64,000 nucleotides of DNA from contig NZ_LR699553.1 in NCBI RefSeq assembly GCF_902459535.1, positions 310,001 to 374,000 of the forward strand. Reading direction: 5' to 3'. The stretch is from Paraburkholderia dioscoreae (GTDB lineage Bacteria > Pseudomonadota > Gammaproteobacteria > Burkholderiales > Burkholderiaceae). Below are positions 32,941 to 40,876 of this stretch, piece by piece. The position numbers and the translations under genes are program-made. Numbering within the stretch: the stretch's first letter is position 1; each line of letters opens with the position of its first letter. The notes beneath the pieces were generated by a model, which searched no databases, was not told where the DNA came from, and saw nothing but the letters and a program-made list of their open reading frames with translations.

Positions 32941-34941
32941 ATGAAACCGGTGGCCGTGCGCCGAACCCCCGCGCCGTCGGCCGACGAAGCTTGCGCCGAC
33001 GGCGCGTCGCCTTATGCCACAATAAACGATCCTCACCGATCGGATATTGCCAACGTGACGCGACGCCTGCTGATCCTCTTCGCGCTCGTCGCCGGGCTCG
33101 TGGCAGCGTGCGGGCTCACGTACAGCATCGCGTGGCAAAGCGGCATCGACCATTTGCGGCGCAACGCCGCGGTGCGAGTCGACCGTACGACGAGCGCGCT
33201 GAAGAGCACGCTCGAACGCTACGAATCGCTGCCTTATCTGCTGGCGGAACACCCTATCGTGCAGGACGTGCTGGTGAATCCCAGCGCAGCCAATGTGGCG
33301 CGCGCCAATCTTTATCTCGAAGACCTGAACCGTCACGCGCGCGCCACCGTCACGTACATCATTCCGCTCGACGGTTTTTGCGTTGCGGCGAGCAACTGGC
33401 GCGGGCCGGGCAGCTTCATCGGTGCCGGCTATCAATTCCGGCCGTATTTTCTCGATGCGGTCAGAGGCGGCGTGGGCCGCTTCTTCGGCATTGGTACGAT
33501 TTCGCAGGCGCCGGGCTACTACATCTCGCAGCCGGTGCGGCGCGACGACAAGATTGTCGGCGTGGCGGTCGTCAAACTCGATCTCGAATGGTTTCAGGCC
33601 GCGGATGCGTCCGAGCCGCTCGTCGTGACCGACGACCACGGCGTGATTTTTCTGTCGTCGATGCCGGCGTGGAAATACCATACGATCCGGCCGCTGTCGG
33701 GGCCGGTCGCCGATTCGATCTACCAGGCGCGTCAATACGCGCAGCAGCCGATCGCGCCGCTGCCGGTGTCGATCGAGCGCACGCTCGAAGGCAACGCGCA
33801 GATCGTGCGCATCGGCGGCGGCCGCTATGCGCCGCGCTATCTCGCGTCGCGGCGCGGCATGGGCGAACCGGACTGGCATCTGATCACCATGTCGCCGGTC
33901 GATCCGGTCGACGCCGACGCGCGCAAGGCGACCATCGTCACAGGCTTCGGCTACGTATCGCTGGCGTTGCTCGCGTTCTATTGGAGAATGCGCCGTGCCC
34001 GCGTGCGCGAGGTGATGCGCAGCCGGGCGCTGCTGCAAAAAGCCTACGCGGAACTGAACCGGCGCGTTGCCGAGCGCACCGCGGATCTCTCTCAGGCGAA
34101 CGAACAGTTGCAGAAGGAAGTGGCCGAACGCACGCGCGCCGAACAGGAGTTGCGCGCCGCGCATGATGAACTGATCCAGGCGAGCAAGCTCGCCGCGCTC
34201 GGTCAGATGGCCGCCGGCATCACGCATGAACTGAATCAGCCGCTCGCCGCGCTGCGTGGCTTCTCGGATAACACACGCGTGCTGCTCGAACGCGGCGACC
34301 AGGTGTCGGCGCGCGAAAATCTCGAAGCGATCGCGGCGCTCACTGAGCGCATGGGCAAGATCACCAATCAGCTGAAACTGTTCGTCGGACGCGCGCGGCC
34401 GCGCAGTGCGCGTGCGCCGATCGTGCGGGCGTTGCGCAACGTGGTGGCGCTGCTGCAAAAGCGCTTGCAGGGCGTCGAGATCGAATTCGCCTTGCTCGAT
34501 GCGCAAAGCGGCAGCCGCATGCCGCTGAGTCTCGCCGACGACTATCCCGAACTGATCGCGCATTGCGACGATCTGCGACTGGAGCAGGTGCTGATCAATC
34601 TGCTCGGCAACGCGCTCGATGCGACCGCCGACATCGACTCGCCGCGCATTTCGATCGAGATCGAGGTCGCCGACGCGAACCTGTCGTTCGTCGTGAGCGA
34701 CAACGGCCCCGGCATTGCCGACGATGTCCTGCCGCGCCTGTTCGAGCCGTTCTTCACCACCAAAGAAATGGGCCAGGGGCTGGGACTCGGGCTGGCGATA
34801 TCGTCTTCGATCGCGCGCGATTGCGGCGGCTCGCTCGTGGCGCGCAACGCGCCGGGCGGCGGCGCATTATTCGTGTTGACGCTGCGCCGCGCGCGCATGC
34901 AGACGAGCCACACATCGGACCCGCTGACGGCGGGCTCCTGA
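32941..34941 (+). CDS. dctB: C4-dicarboxylate sensor histidine kinase
   Basis: A 666-residue membrane sensor kinase. A transmembrane helix (LLILFALVAGLVAACGLTYSIAW, about 41–63) precedes a periplasmic tandem-PAS (dCache) sensor domain (about 70–325) with QFRPYFLDAVRGGVGRFFGIGTISQAPGYYIS, the ligand-binding pattern of DctB. A second helix (FGYVSLALLAFYW, about 340) is followed by a coiled coil and the kinase. The phospho-accepting histidine is in GITHELNQPLAALRGF; the N box is LINLLGNALDA and the G boxes are NGPGI and GQGLGLGLAI. It senses periplasmic C4-dicarboxylates and phosphorylates DctD. ATG 32941 is 55 bp after dctA; a GTG at 33055 is an alternative. Confidence 0.95.
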   Translation: MKPVAVRRTPAPSADEACADGASPYATINDPHRSDIANVTRRLLILFALVAGLVAACGLTYSIAWQSGIDHLRRNAAVRVDRTTSALKSTLERYESLPYLLAEHPIVQDVLVNPSAANVARANLYLEDLNRHARATVTYIIPLDGFCVAASNWRGPGSFIGAGYQFRPYFLDAVRGGVGRFFGIGTISQAPGYYISQPVRRDDKIVGVAVVKLDLEWFQAADASEPLVVTDDHGVIFLSSMPAWKYHTIRPLSGPVADSIYQARQYAQQPIAPLPVSIERTLEGNAQIVRIGGGRYAPRYLASRRGMGEPDWHLITMSPVDPVDADARKATIVTGFGYVSLALLAFYWRMRRARVREVMRSRALLQKAYAELNRRVAERTADLSQANEQLQKEVAERTRAEQELRAAHDELIQASKLAALGQMAAGITHELNQPLAALRGFSDNTRVLLERGDQVSARENLEAIAALTERMGKITNQLKLFVGRARPRSARAPIVRALRNVVALLQKRLQGVEIEFALLDAQSGSRMPLSLADDYPELIAHCDDLRLEQVLINLLGNALDATADIDSPRISIEIEVADANLSFVVSDNGPGIADDVLPRLFEPFFTTKEMGQGLGLGLAISSSIARDCGGSLVARNAPGGGALFVLTLRRARMQTSHTSDPLTAGS

Positions 34942-34958
34942 ATCACACGGAAAACGCC

Positions 34959-36311
34959 ATGCTGAACCACGGCCTGCAAGTGCTGTATATCGAAGACGAC
35001 GAACTGGTGCGGCGCGCCAGCGTGCAGAGTCTGCAACTGGCGGGCTTCGACGTGATCGGCCATGCGTCGGTGGAGTCCGCGGCGAAGACGATCGGCGCGG
35101 ACTTCTCTGGCGTGATCGTCAGCGACATTCGCTTGCCGGGCGCAAGCGGCCTCGATCTGCTTGCGCAATGCCATGAGCGCGCGCCCGACGTACCGGTGAT
35201 CCTTGTAACGGGCCACGGCGACATTTCAATGGCCGTTCAGGCCATGCGCGACGGCGCGTACGACTTCATCGAAAAGCCGTTCGCGTCCGAGCGGCTGATC
35301 GAAACCGTGCGGCGTGCGTTGGAGCGCCGCAAGCTGGTGTTGGAAAACCTCGCGTTGCGCCGTGAACTGGCGGAACAGAACTCGGTGGCGCCGCGGATCA
35401 TCGGCAGGAGCCCGGCGATCGAACAGGTGCGGCGGCTGATCGCCAATATCGCGCCGACCGACGCCTCCGTGCTGATCAACGGCGACACCGGCGCGGGCAA
35501 GGAGCTGATCGCGCGCAGTCTGCATGAACTGTCGCCGCGGCGTGACAAGCCGTTTATCGCGGTGAACTGTGGCGCGCTGCCGGAGCCGATGTTCGAATCG
35601 GAAATGTTCGGCTACGAGCCGGGCGCTTTCACCGGCGCGGCGAAACGCCGGATCGGCAAGCTCGAGCATGCGTCGGGCGGCACGCTGTTTCTGGACGAGA
35701 TCGAGAGCATGCCGCTCGCGTTGCAGGTCAAGCTGCTGCGCGTGCTGCAGGACGGCGTGCTGGAGCGGCTCGGTTCGAATCAGCCCATTCGGGTGAATTG
35801 CCGCGTGGTCGCCGCCGCCAAGGGCGATATGGCCGAGCACGTCGCGGACGGCTCGTTCCGGCGCGATCTGCTGTACCGGCTGAATGTGGTGACGATCGCG
35901 TTGCCGCCGCTGGGCGAGCGTCGCGAGGACATCGTGCCGCTTTTCGAACATTTCCTGCTGGACGCGGCGGTGCGTTATCAACGCCCGGCGCCGATCCTCA
36001 CCGACCGTCAGCGTGCCGGCCTGATGCAGCGCGACTGGCCGGGCAACGTGCGGGAACTGCGCAATGCCGCCGACCGCTTCGTGCTCGGCGTCGCCGACGA
36101 CCCCGTCATGTCGTTCGGCGACGACGGCGCGGCCGCACAGCCTTTGAAAGAGCGCGTCGAACAATTCGAGCGGGCGGTGATCGCCGAGGCGTTGGAGCAG
36201 ACCGGCGGCGTGGTCGCCGTCGCGGCAGACAAGCTGCAACTCGGCAAGGCGACGCTCTACGAGAAGATCAAACGATATGGCCTCGCGGCCAAAGGGGAAG
36301 GGGAGCGGTGA
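34959..36311 (+). CDS. dctD: C4-dicarboxylate response regulator, sigma-54 activator
   Basis: A 450-residue NtrC-family activator. The receiver domain (1–120) has the acidic pair in YIEDDE, the phospho-acceptor Asp in VIVSDIRLPG (about 53) and the Lys in FIEKPF. The AAA+ domain (about 145–365) has Walker A GDTGAGKE, GAFTGA (the sigma-54 contact loop) and LFLDEIE. The C-terminal Fis-type HTH is GVVAVAADKLQLGKATLYEKIKRYGL. It activates dctA in response to phosphorylation by DctB. It begins 17 bp after dctB, so dctBD is an operon. Confidence 0.96.
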   Translation: MLNHGLQVLYIEDDELVRRASVQSLQLAGFDVIGHASVESAAKTIGADFSGVIVSDIRLPGASGLDLLAQCHERAPDVPVILVTGHGDISMAVQAMRDGAYDFIEKPFASERLIETVRRALERRKLVLENLALRRELAEQNSVAPRIIGRSPAIEQVRRLIANIAPTDASVLINGDTGAGKELIARSLHELSPRRDKPFIAVNCGALPEPMFESEMFGYEPGAFTGAAKRRIGKLEHASGGTLFLDEIESMPLALQVKLLRVLQDGVLERLGSNQPIRVNCRVVAAAKGDMAEHVADGSFRRDLLYRLNVVTIALPPLGERREDIVPLFEHFLLDAAVRYQRPAPILTDRQRAGLMQRDWPGNVRELRNAADRFVLGVADDPVMSFGDDGAAAQPLKERVEQFERAVIAEALEQTGGVVAVAADKLQLGKATLYEKIKRYGLAAKGEGER

Positions 36312-36397
36312 CGGTATGAAAACGCCGGCGTTGGGACGTGACGCCGGCGTATGCCTGAATCGGTTCGAAGCGGGGCGCAGGCGCGGCCGCGCACCGC

Positions 36398-36928
36398 TCA
36401 GACGGGTTTCAGCGCCTTTTCCAGCAGTTGGTCGAGCTCGGCGAATTGCGGCTCGCCGACATAGCGCTTGAGAATCCTGCCGTCCTTGTCTACCAGGAAC
36501 GTGGTCGGCGTCAGCTGAACGTTGCCGAACTGCTTGGCGGCCGAGCCGTCGTCCATCGCCACCTTGAACGGCAACTGGCGAGTTTGCGTGTAGTTGGCCA
36601 CGTACATGGGCGCGTCGTAGTTCATTGCCACTGCGACGAATTCCAGACCCTGGTCCTTGAAGCGGTTATAGGTCTGGACCATCTGCGGCATTTCCTTCAT
36701 GCACGTATCGCAACTCGTCGCCCAGAAGTTGACGAGGTAGACCTTGCCTTTCAGGTCGGCGGTCGAGACTTTCTGGCCCGACAGCAACGTGAAGGTCGCA
36801 TCGGGCACGCGCTGCTGGCCTGCAAACGCGAAATAACCGGCAACGGCGATCGCAATGGCCACGGCGGCAATGACGATGTAGCGAAGCGGATTTGCGCGCC
36901 GGGCAGCGGTGGACGGAGTGGAGCTCAT
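36398..36928 (-). CDS. TlpA-family membrane-anchored thiol:disulfide protein
   Basis: A 176-residue thioredoxin-like protein anchored by one N-terminal helix (YIVIAAVAIAIAVAGYFAF, about 18–36), so the thioredoxin domain lies in the periplasm. The redox motif is WATSCDTCMKEMP (CDTC at about 79–82), and the cis-proline region is LTPTTFLVDKDG. This is a TlpA/ResA-type reductant, often used in cytochrome c or copper-site maturation; the client is unknown here. The ATG at 36928 gives the short anchor; the frame stays open upstream to 37339 but without family features. Confidence 0.85.
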   Translation of the reverse strand: MSSTPSTAARRANPLRYIVIAAVAIAIAVAGYFAFAGQQRVPDATFTLLSGQKVSTADLKGKVYLVNFWATSCDTCMKEMPQMVQTYNRFKDQGLEFVAVAMNYDAPMYVANYTQTRQLPFKVAMDDGSAAKQFGNVQLTPTTFLVDKDGRILKRYVGEPQFAELDQLLEKALKPV

Positions 36929-37100
36929 GAACGGAACCTCGAGAGTCGCGCGGAACGCGCGGGACAGTGCGCCGGTTTGGGCTTTCGGCCCGATGCTGGA
37001 CTGCGTCGTTATTGTAGCCCCATTCCGGCGGCGCGGCAGGAGGCGGCCCGGGAGCGGATAATAGGGCTTTAGGTTCTCGTCAGCCCGAACTTCTGTCCCC

Positions 37101-37775
37101 ATGCTCCGAACTGTTTTTTGCTTTGATCGCTTTGGTTTCGTGAGTCGCTTCCTCGGCCGGATTCTGTTTCGCCATCCCGTGACAGGCCGGTTTTCTGTCC
37201 AGTTTGCGCCCGGCGCCGGTTCCCGGCGGTCGAAGGCGCGTGCAGCAGTGAGCACGCTGGCTTGCGCCCTGGCGTTGAGCGGCGCGCTGAGCGCATGCTC
37301 GCCGACCTTCGACTGGCGCACCATCATGAATAACGACAACGGCTATACCGTCGACTTGCCGGCAAAGCCGGGCAACGATCAGCGGGCCGTGCAGATAGAC
37401 GGCAAGCCGATGCAGATGGCGATGCAGACGGCCGAAGCCGGCGATGCCGTGTTCGCGGTCGGCACGGTGATGCTGCCGGACGACAGCGAAGCCACGCAGC
37501 GCGCCGCACTCGACTTCCTGCGCACCGGCCTCGCCCGCAACGTAGGCGCCGCGCCCGATGCCCGCGCGGTGCAGATCCCGCTCGCCGCCGGCGGTCAGGT
37601 GCTCGGTCTGGAAATGAAGCTGAGCGGCGAGGCCGGCTCACAACACGAAGCTCGCACCGTCTACGCCCGGCTCGTGGCCCACGGACGGCACGTCTATCAG
37701 GCGGCCATCATTTCACCCAAGCCGATGCAGCAGGAACAGGTCGACCAGTTTTTTTCGTCGTTCCAACTGTATTGA
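37101..37775 (+). CDS. Putative lipoprotein of unknown function
   Basis: A 224-residue protein if translated from the ATG at 37101. A lipobox LSACSPTF (Cys at about residue 67) is preceded by the hydrophobic stretch STLACALALSGAL. The ~49 residues before that (RFLGRILFRHPVTGRF and a basic stretch) are unusual for a lipoprotein signal. A GTG at 37248 would give a standard signal of about 18 residues and is a plausible real start. The mature domain (about 150 residues: NNDNGYTVDLPAKPGNDQRAVQI … VYQAAIISPKPMQQEQVDQFFSSFQL) is a small alpha/beta domain common in Burkholderiales lipoproteins. No function is known. Confidence 0.65.
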   Translation: MLRTVFCFDRFGFVSRFLGRILFRHPVTGRFSVQFAPGAGSRRSKARAAVSTLACALALSGALSACSPTFDWRTIMNNDNGYTVDLPAKPGNDQRAVQIDGKPMQMAMQTAEAGDAVFAVGTVMLPDDSEATQRAALDFLRTGLARNVGAAPDARAVQIPLAAGGQVLGLEMKLSGEAGSQHEARTVYARLVAHGRHVYQAAIISPKPMQQEQVDQFFSSFQLY

Positions 37776-38118
37776 GACCGGTATTTTTGGCCGATTCGGC
37801 GCGTAACGGGTCGCAGCGATGTTGTCATCCGGAGTGAAAGTTCCTTCGCAGGATCGCACGCTAATTACCGGTTTACGTTGAAGTTTTTCCGTTACTCACA
37901 AGACCTGTGGATAACTCTGTTGAGAACTTGGCCGAATCGGCTGGAGATGCCCATTCTATGGGCACTCTGTCAGATTCCGCTCACTCGGTGTGTTAGAAAA
38001 AAGCCAGTCAAATCAATGCCTTTTGGATGTGGGCCACCACGTACCTTTCAGATGTTTCAAAATCTGTCTGGAACGTAGGCATGTGCATAAGTCAAGTCTT
38101 GACAGCAGATTTTTCACC
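37776..38118. other. Intergenic region with a DnaA box and small dyad
   Basis: About 340 bp, less GC-rich than its surroundings. It holds a perfect DnaA box (37906–37914) and a 7-bp inverted repeat TGCCCAT/ATGGGCA with a 3-nt loop (37948–37964). No gene is supported. Confidence 0.4.
37906..37914 (-). promoter_or_regulatory. Single perfect DnaA box
   Basis: TTATCCACA on the minus strand, the E. coli consensus. No cluster of boxes or AT-rich unwinding element accompanies it, so this is not an origin. It may titrate DnaA or be chance. Confidence 0.4.
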
Positions 38119-39708
38119 TCATAGCGAGCCAAAAGCGCGGCGATACTGGATCGCTTCGCCGATCTGCGCGGCACTCGGCATGGGCGTGCCGGCGAGGTCG
38201 GCGATAGTGCGCGCCACCTTGAGAACCCGGTAGTACGCGCGCGCCGACCAGCCGAAACGCTCTCCAGCTTCACGCAATAGCATCTCGCCCGCGGCGTCGG
38301 GGCGGCACACCTCGTCCACTTCGCGTCCCCCCAATTCACGGTTGGTCTTGCCCTGACGGCTCAATTGACGCTCGCGAGCGCGATTCACACGCACGGCAAT
38401 GGCCGCGCTCGGCTCCCCAGTGGTTGTCGAACGGGCAGACAGTTCCGCGGGCGCGAGGGCGGGAATCTCGAGTTGGATGTCAATCCGGTCGAGTAGCGGC
38501 CCGGAAAGCTTGCGCAGGTAGCGCGCCGCGATCTCTGGTGTGCAGCGGCAGCGGCCTTGGGGATCACCGCGCCAGCCGCATGGACACGGGTTCATGGCGG
38601 CGATCAATTGGCACGCAGCCGGGAAATCCGCCTGCAGGGCGGCGCGTGAAATCGTGATGCGACCGGCTTCAAGCGGCTCACGCAGCGTCTCCAGCACATC
38701 CCGATCGAATTCGGGCAGCTCGTCGAGAAATAGCACGCCCAGATGCGCGAGCGTAATCTCACCGGGCTGCGGCGGATTGCGTCCGCCCACCAGCGCCGCC
38801 GCGCTGGACGAATGATGCGGAGCGCGAAACGGCCGCCGCCGCCACTGCGAGGGCGTGAAACCGGCCCGGCTGGCGGACAGCAAGGCGGCGGAGCTAAGCG
38901 CTTCGTCGTCGGTCATGGGTGGCAGGAGGCCGGGCAGGCGGGCGGCGAGCATCGATTTGCCCGCGCCGGGCGGCCCGACCAGCAATACGTGATGGCCGCC
39001 CGCCGCAGCGACTTCAAGTGCCCGCCGCGCGCCGCGCTGACCGATCACATCGCCCATATCCGGAACGGCGGCGCTTGCGCCGGCGGCGGGGTCCGGCGCG
39101 GCAACCGGATAGAGCCGCCCGTCAGGCGCATCCGCCAGGTGAGCGCACAGTGAGGGAAGATCGGCGGCGCCGTAGACGTCGACGCCGGGCACGAGCGCCG
39201 CTTCCGCCGCGCTCGCGGCGGGCAGGTAGAGCTGTGGAGCGGAGTGTGCGGCTGGCTCGCTTGCAGCGAGCTCGCCTGAAATTCCAGAAGATGCGCCGCC
39301 GTGAGCGACACCGCTGCGTGCCGTTCCGCAGGCCATGGCGAAAGCGCCGCGCATCGGCCTGAGCGCGCCGGTCAAAGACAGCTCGCCGGCGAATTCGCGA
39401 TGCAGCAAGGACTCGGCGGGAATCTGGCCGCTCGCCGCGAGAATGCCCAAAGCGATCGGCAGATCGAAGCGGCCGGATTCCTTCGGCAAATCGGCGGGAG
39501 CGAGATTGACGGTAATGCGCCGGACGGGGAAGTCGAAATTGCAGTTCTGCAGCGCCGCTCGCACCCGCTCGCGGCTTTCGCGCACTTCCAGATCGGGCAG
39601 CCCGACGATCGAAAAAGAGGGTAATCCGTTCGCGAGGTGGACCTCGACGGTTACTTCGGGCGCGCGGCCAGCGGCCGGCGCGCGACTGCGCACCACGGCA
39701 AGCGACAT
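38119..39708 (-). CDS. comM: ComM/YifB family Mg-chelatase-like AAA+ protein
   Basis: A 529-residue AAA+ protein. The N-terminal domain (about 1–200) is the Lon-like fold (EVTVEVHLANGLPSFSIVGLPDLEVRESRERVRAAL). The AAA+ core has Walker A LLVGPPGAGKSML, Walker B VLFLDELPEFDRDVLETL and RAPHHSSSAAALVGG. A C-terminal zinc-ribbon-like CPCGWRGDPQGRCRC follows. In Vibrio and other competent bacteria ComM is a hexameric helicase promoting branch migration in natural transformation. A Gly/Ala-rich linker (about 130–180) is longer than usual. The ATG at 39708 has GGGAGA upstream. Confidence 0.93.
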   Translation of the reverse strand: MSLAVVRSRAPAAGRAPEVTVEVHLANGLPSFSIVGLPDLEVRESRERVRAALQNCNFDFPVRRITVNLAPADLPKESGRFDLPIALGILAASGQIPAESLLHREFAGELSLTGALRPMRGAFAMACGTARSGVAHGGASSGISGELAASEPAAHSAPQLYLPAASAAEAALVPGVDVYGAADLPSLCAHLADAPDGRLYPVAAPDPAAGASAAVPDMGDVIGQRGARRALEVAAAGGHHVLLVGPPGAGKSMLAARLPGLLPPMTDDEALSSAALLSASRAGFTPSQWRRRPFRAPHHSSSAAALVGGRNPPQPGEITLAHLGVLFLDELPEFDRDVLETLREPLEAGRITISRAALQADFPAACQLIAAMNPCPCGWRGDPQGRCRCTPEIAARYLRKLSGPLLDRIDIQLEIPALAPAELSARSTTTGEPSAAIAVRVNRARERQLSRQGKTNRELGGREVDEVCRPDAAGEMLLREAGERFGWSARAYYRVLKVARTIADLAGTPMPSAAQIGEAIQYRRAFGSL

Positions 39709-39829
39709 GTTTTCTCCCGTCGGACGGCGCGCCGGGGCGCGCACAAGTCCCCTAAAACGCTGATGACGTCACGGCTCGCTTGCCTGTGATGCGCAGCACT
39801 GCGCGGCTAATACGCCGCGAGCAGAGGAA

Positions 39830-40084
39830 TTACGGTGTTTGCGTGACCGGCAGCTTCTGTTCGAGCTCGGCGACACGGCGCTCGAGTTCCTCCAGGCGTG
39901 CGCGCGTACGCACCAGCACCTGGGTTTGCGTATCGAATTCCTCACGCGTGACCAGGTCGAGCTTTGAAAAGCCCTGCGACAGCATGGCTTTTACGTTGCG
40001 TTCGACATCTTTGGCCGGCGAGTTCCTGAACAGCTCGCTCATGCGGGCCTGAAAGTCGTTAAAAACGTCGTTCGGTTGTTTCAT
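39830..40084 (-). CDS. ubiK: Ubiquinone biosynthesis accessory factor UbiK (BMFP/YqiC)
   Basis: An 84-residue protein. The N-terminal half (NDVFNDFQARMSELFRNSPAKDVERNVKAMLSQGFSKLDLVTREEFD) and the C-terminal coiled coil (LEELERRVAELEQKL) are the BMFP/YqiC layout. In E. coli UbiK binds lipids and assists the UbiJ–UbiK2 complex in ubiquinone synthesis. It is encoded next to comM on the same strand and divergent from glnK, a common arrangement in betaproteobacteria. An upstream in-frame extension to 40414 has no conserved features. Confidence 0.9.
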   Translation of the reverse strand: MKQPNDVFNDFQARMSELFRNSPAKDVERNVKAMLSQGFSKLDLVTREEFDTQTQVLVRTRARLEELERRVAELEQKLPVTQTP

Positions 40085-40344
40085 GGTGTTCCCTTGTTGC
40101 ACAAAAAGTGTGCATGTTTCGTTACGTCTGTGCTTTGTCGCGCTGAATGAGCGCTGTTGGTGCATGCGCCGTTGTGTGACGCTGGCGCATGAGCCCCTTT
40201 GGTGCGCGCCCGCGCGTTCAAAACCTTCGAACACTCTAGCAACGATCCATACGCCGCGCCAGCGTGCCCCGCCCGCGCTGGCCTTCCGGCCAAGGTCGCT
40301 TGCGCCCCTTTTGCGACGCCTGCGGTGCGCAGTCTGACACAACT

Positions 40345-40360
40345 TGGCATGCGAGTTGCT
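40345..40360 (+). promoter_or_regulatory. Sigma-54 promoter of glnK–amtB
   Basis: TGGCATGCGAGTTGCT fits TGGCACRNNNNTTGCW with invariant GG and GC at -24/-12. Transcription would start near 40372, about 120 nt before glnK. Sigma-54/NtrC control is standard for glnK–amtB in proteobacteria. Confidence 0.75.
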
Positions 40361-40420
40361 GTTACTGCCCCGCGCGCACTGCCGGCAGCTTTTCCGGCAG
40401 CGGAACGAGACCACGCGAAC

Positions 40421-40478
40421 GGGTTACGGGTACGCAAACGAGAGTTACGCAACGGGTTACGCAAACGGGTTACGCAAC
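40421..40478 (+). repeat. Short tandem repeat in the glnK leader
   Basis: GTTACGCAA occurs three times (40444–40452, 40456–40464, 40469–40477), 12 and 13 bp apart, with a degenerate fourth copy (GGGTTACGGGTACGCAAAC) just upstream. The block lies between the predicted transcription start and the glnK ribosome binding site (GCGAGGG). It could be a protein-binding array or an RNA element. Confidence 0.6.
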
Positions 40479-40493
40479 TAAGCGAGGGATTTC

Positions 40494-40832
40494 ATGAAAC
40501 TCATTACCGCAATCATCAAGCCGTTCAAGCTCGATGAGGCGCGCGAAGCCTTGTCGGCCATCGGCGTCTCGGGCATCACGGTGACTGAAGTCAAAGGCTT
40601 CGGTCGTCAGAAGGGCCACACGGAGCTGTACCGCGGCGCCGAATACGTCGTCGATTTCCTGCCGAAGGTGAAGATCGAGGCGGCTGTCTCGGACGACATC
40701 GTCGACCAGGCGATCGAGGCGCTCGAACGTGCGGCACGCACCGGCAAGATCGGCGACGGCAAGATCTTCGTCACGCCGATCGAGCAGGTGATTCGGATTC
40801 GCACCGGGGAGACCGGCGCGGACGCTCTGTAA
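40494..40832 (+). CDS. glnK: PII nitrogen regulatory protein GlnK
   Basis: A 112-residue PII signal protein. The uridylylation site is Tyr51 in the T-loop (GHTELYRGAEYVVDFLPK). The B-loop is TGKIGDGKIFV and the C-loop is RIRTGETGADAL. It senses 2-oxoglutarate, ADP/ATP and glutamine (through GlnD) and, when unmodified, plugs the ammonium channel. Pairing with amtB 44 bp downstream identifies it as GlnK and not GlnB. A sigma-54 promoter lies upstream. Confidence 0.95.
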   Translation: MKLITAIIKPFKLDEAREALSAIGVSGITVTEVKGFGRQKGHTELYRGAEYVVDFLPKVKIEAAVSDDIVDQAIEALERAARTGKIGDGKIFVTPIEQVIRIRTGETGADAL

Positions 40833-40876
40833 TACCAAAAGATAGCGACACAGATAGCGATAAGAGGAAACGAAAG

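Larger units (their letters stand above)
40085..40493. other. Regulatory region between ubiK and glnK
   Basis: About 410 bp. It contains a sigma-54 promoter (40345–40360) and a tandem repeat block (40421–40478) in the predicted glnK leader, annotated separately. An inverted repeat ATGCGCC…GGCGCAT lies near 40162–40188, upstream of the promoter; its 13-bp spacer does not match a classic NtrC site. Confidence 0.5.

Noticed and set aside
37906..37914. Replication origin from the DnaA box
   Set aside because: Only one box, no AT-rich unwinding element, and no dnaA, dnaN, gidA or parAB nearby.
40162..40188. NtrC enhancer upstream of glnK
   Set aside because: The dyad arms have a 13-bp spacer and do not match the GCAC–GTGC arrangement closely enough to call.
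40421..40478. CRISPR array
   Set aside because: The repeats are 9 bp at 12–13 bp spacing, far too short and with no spacer structure.
40199..40537. ORF overlapping the glnK leader and start
   Set aside because: It covers the repeats and the sigma-54 promoter; the peptide is low-complexity and out of frame with GlnK.
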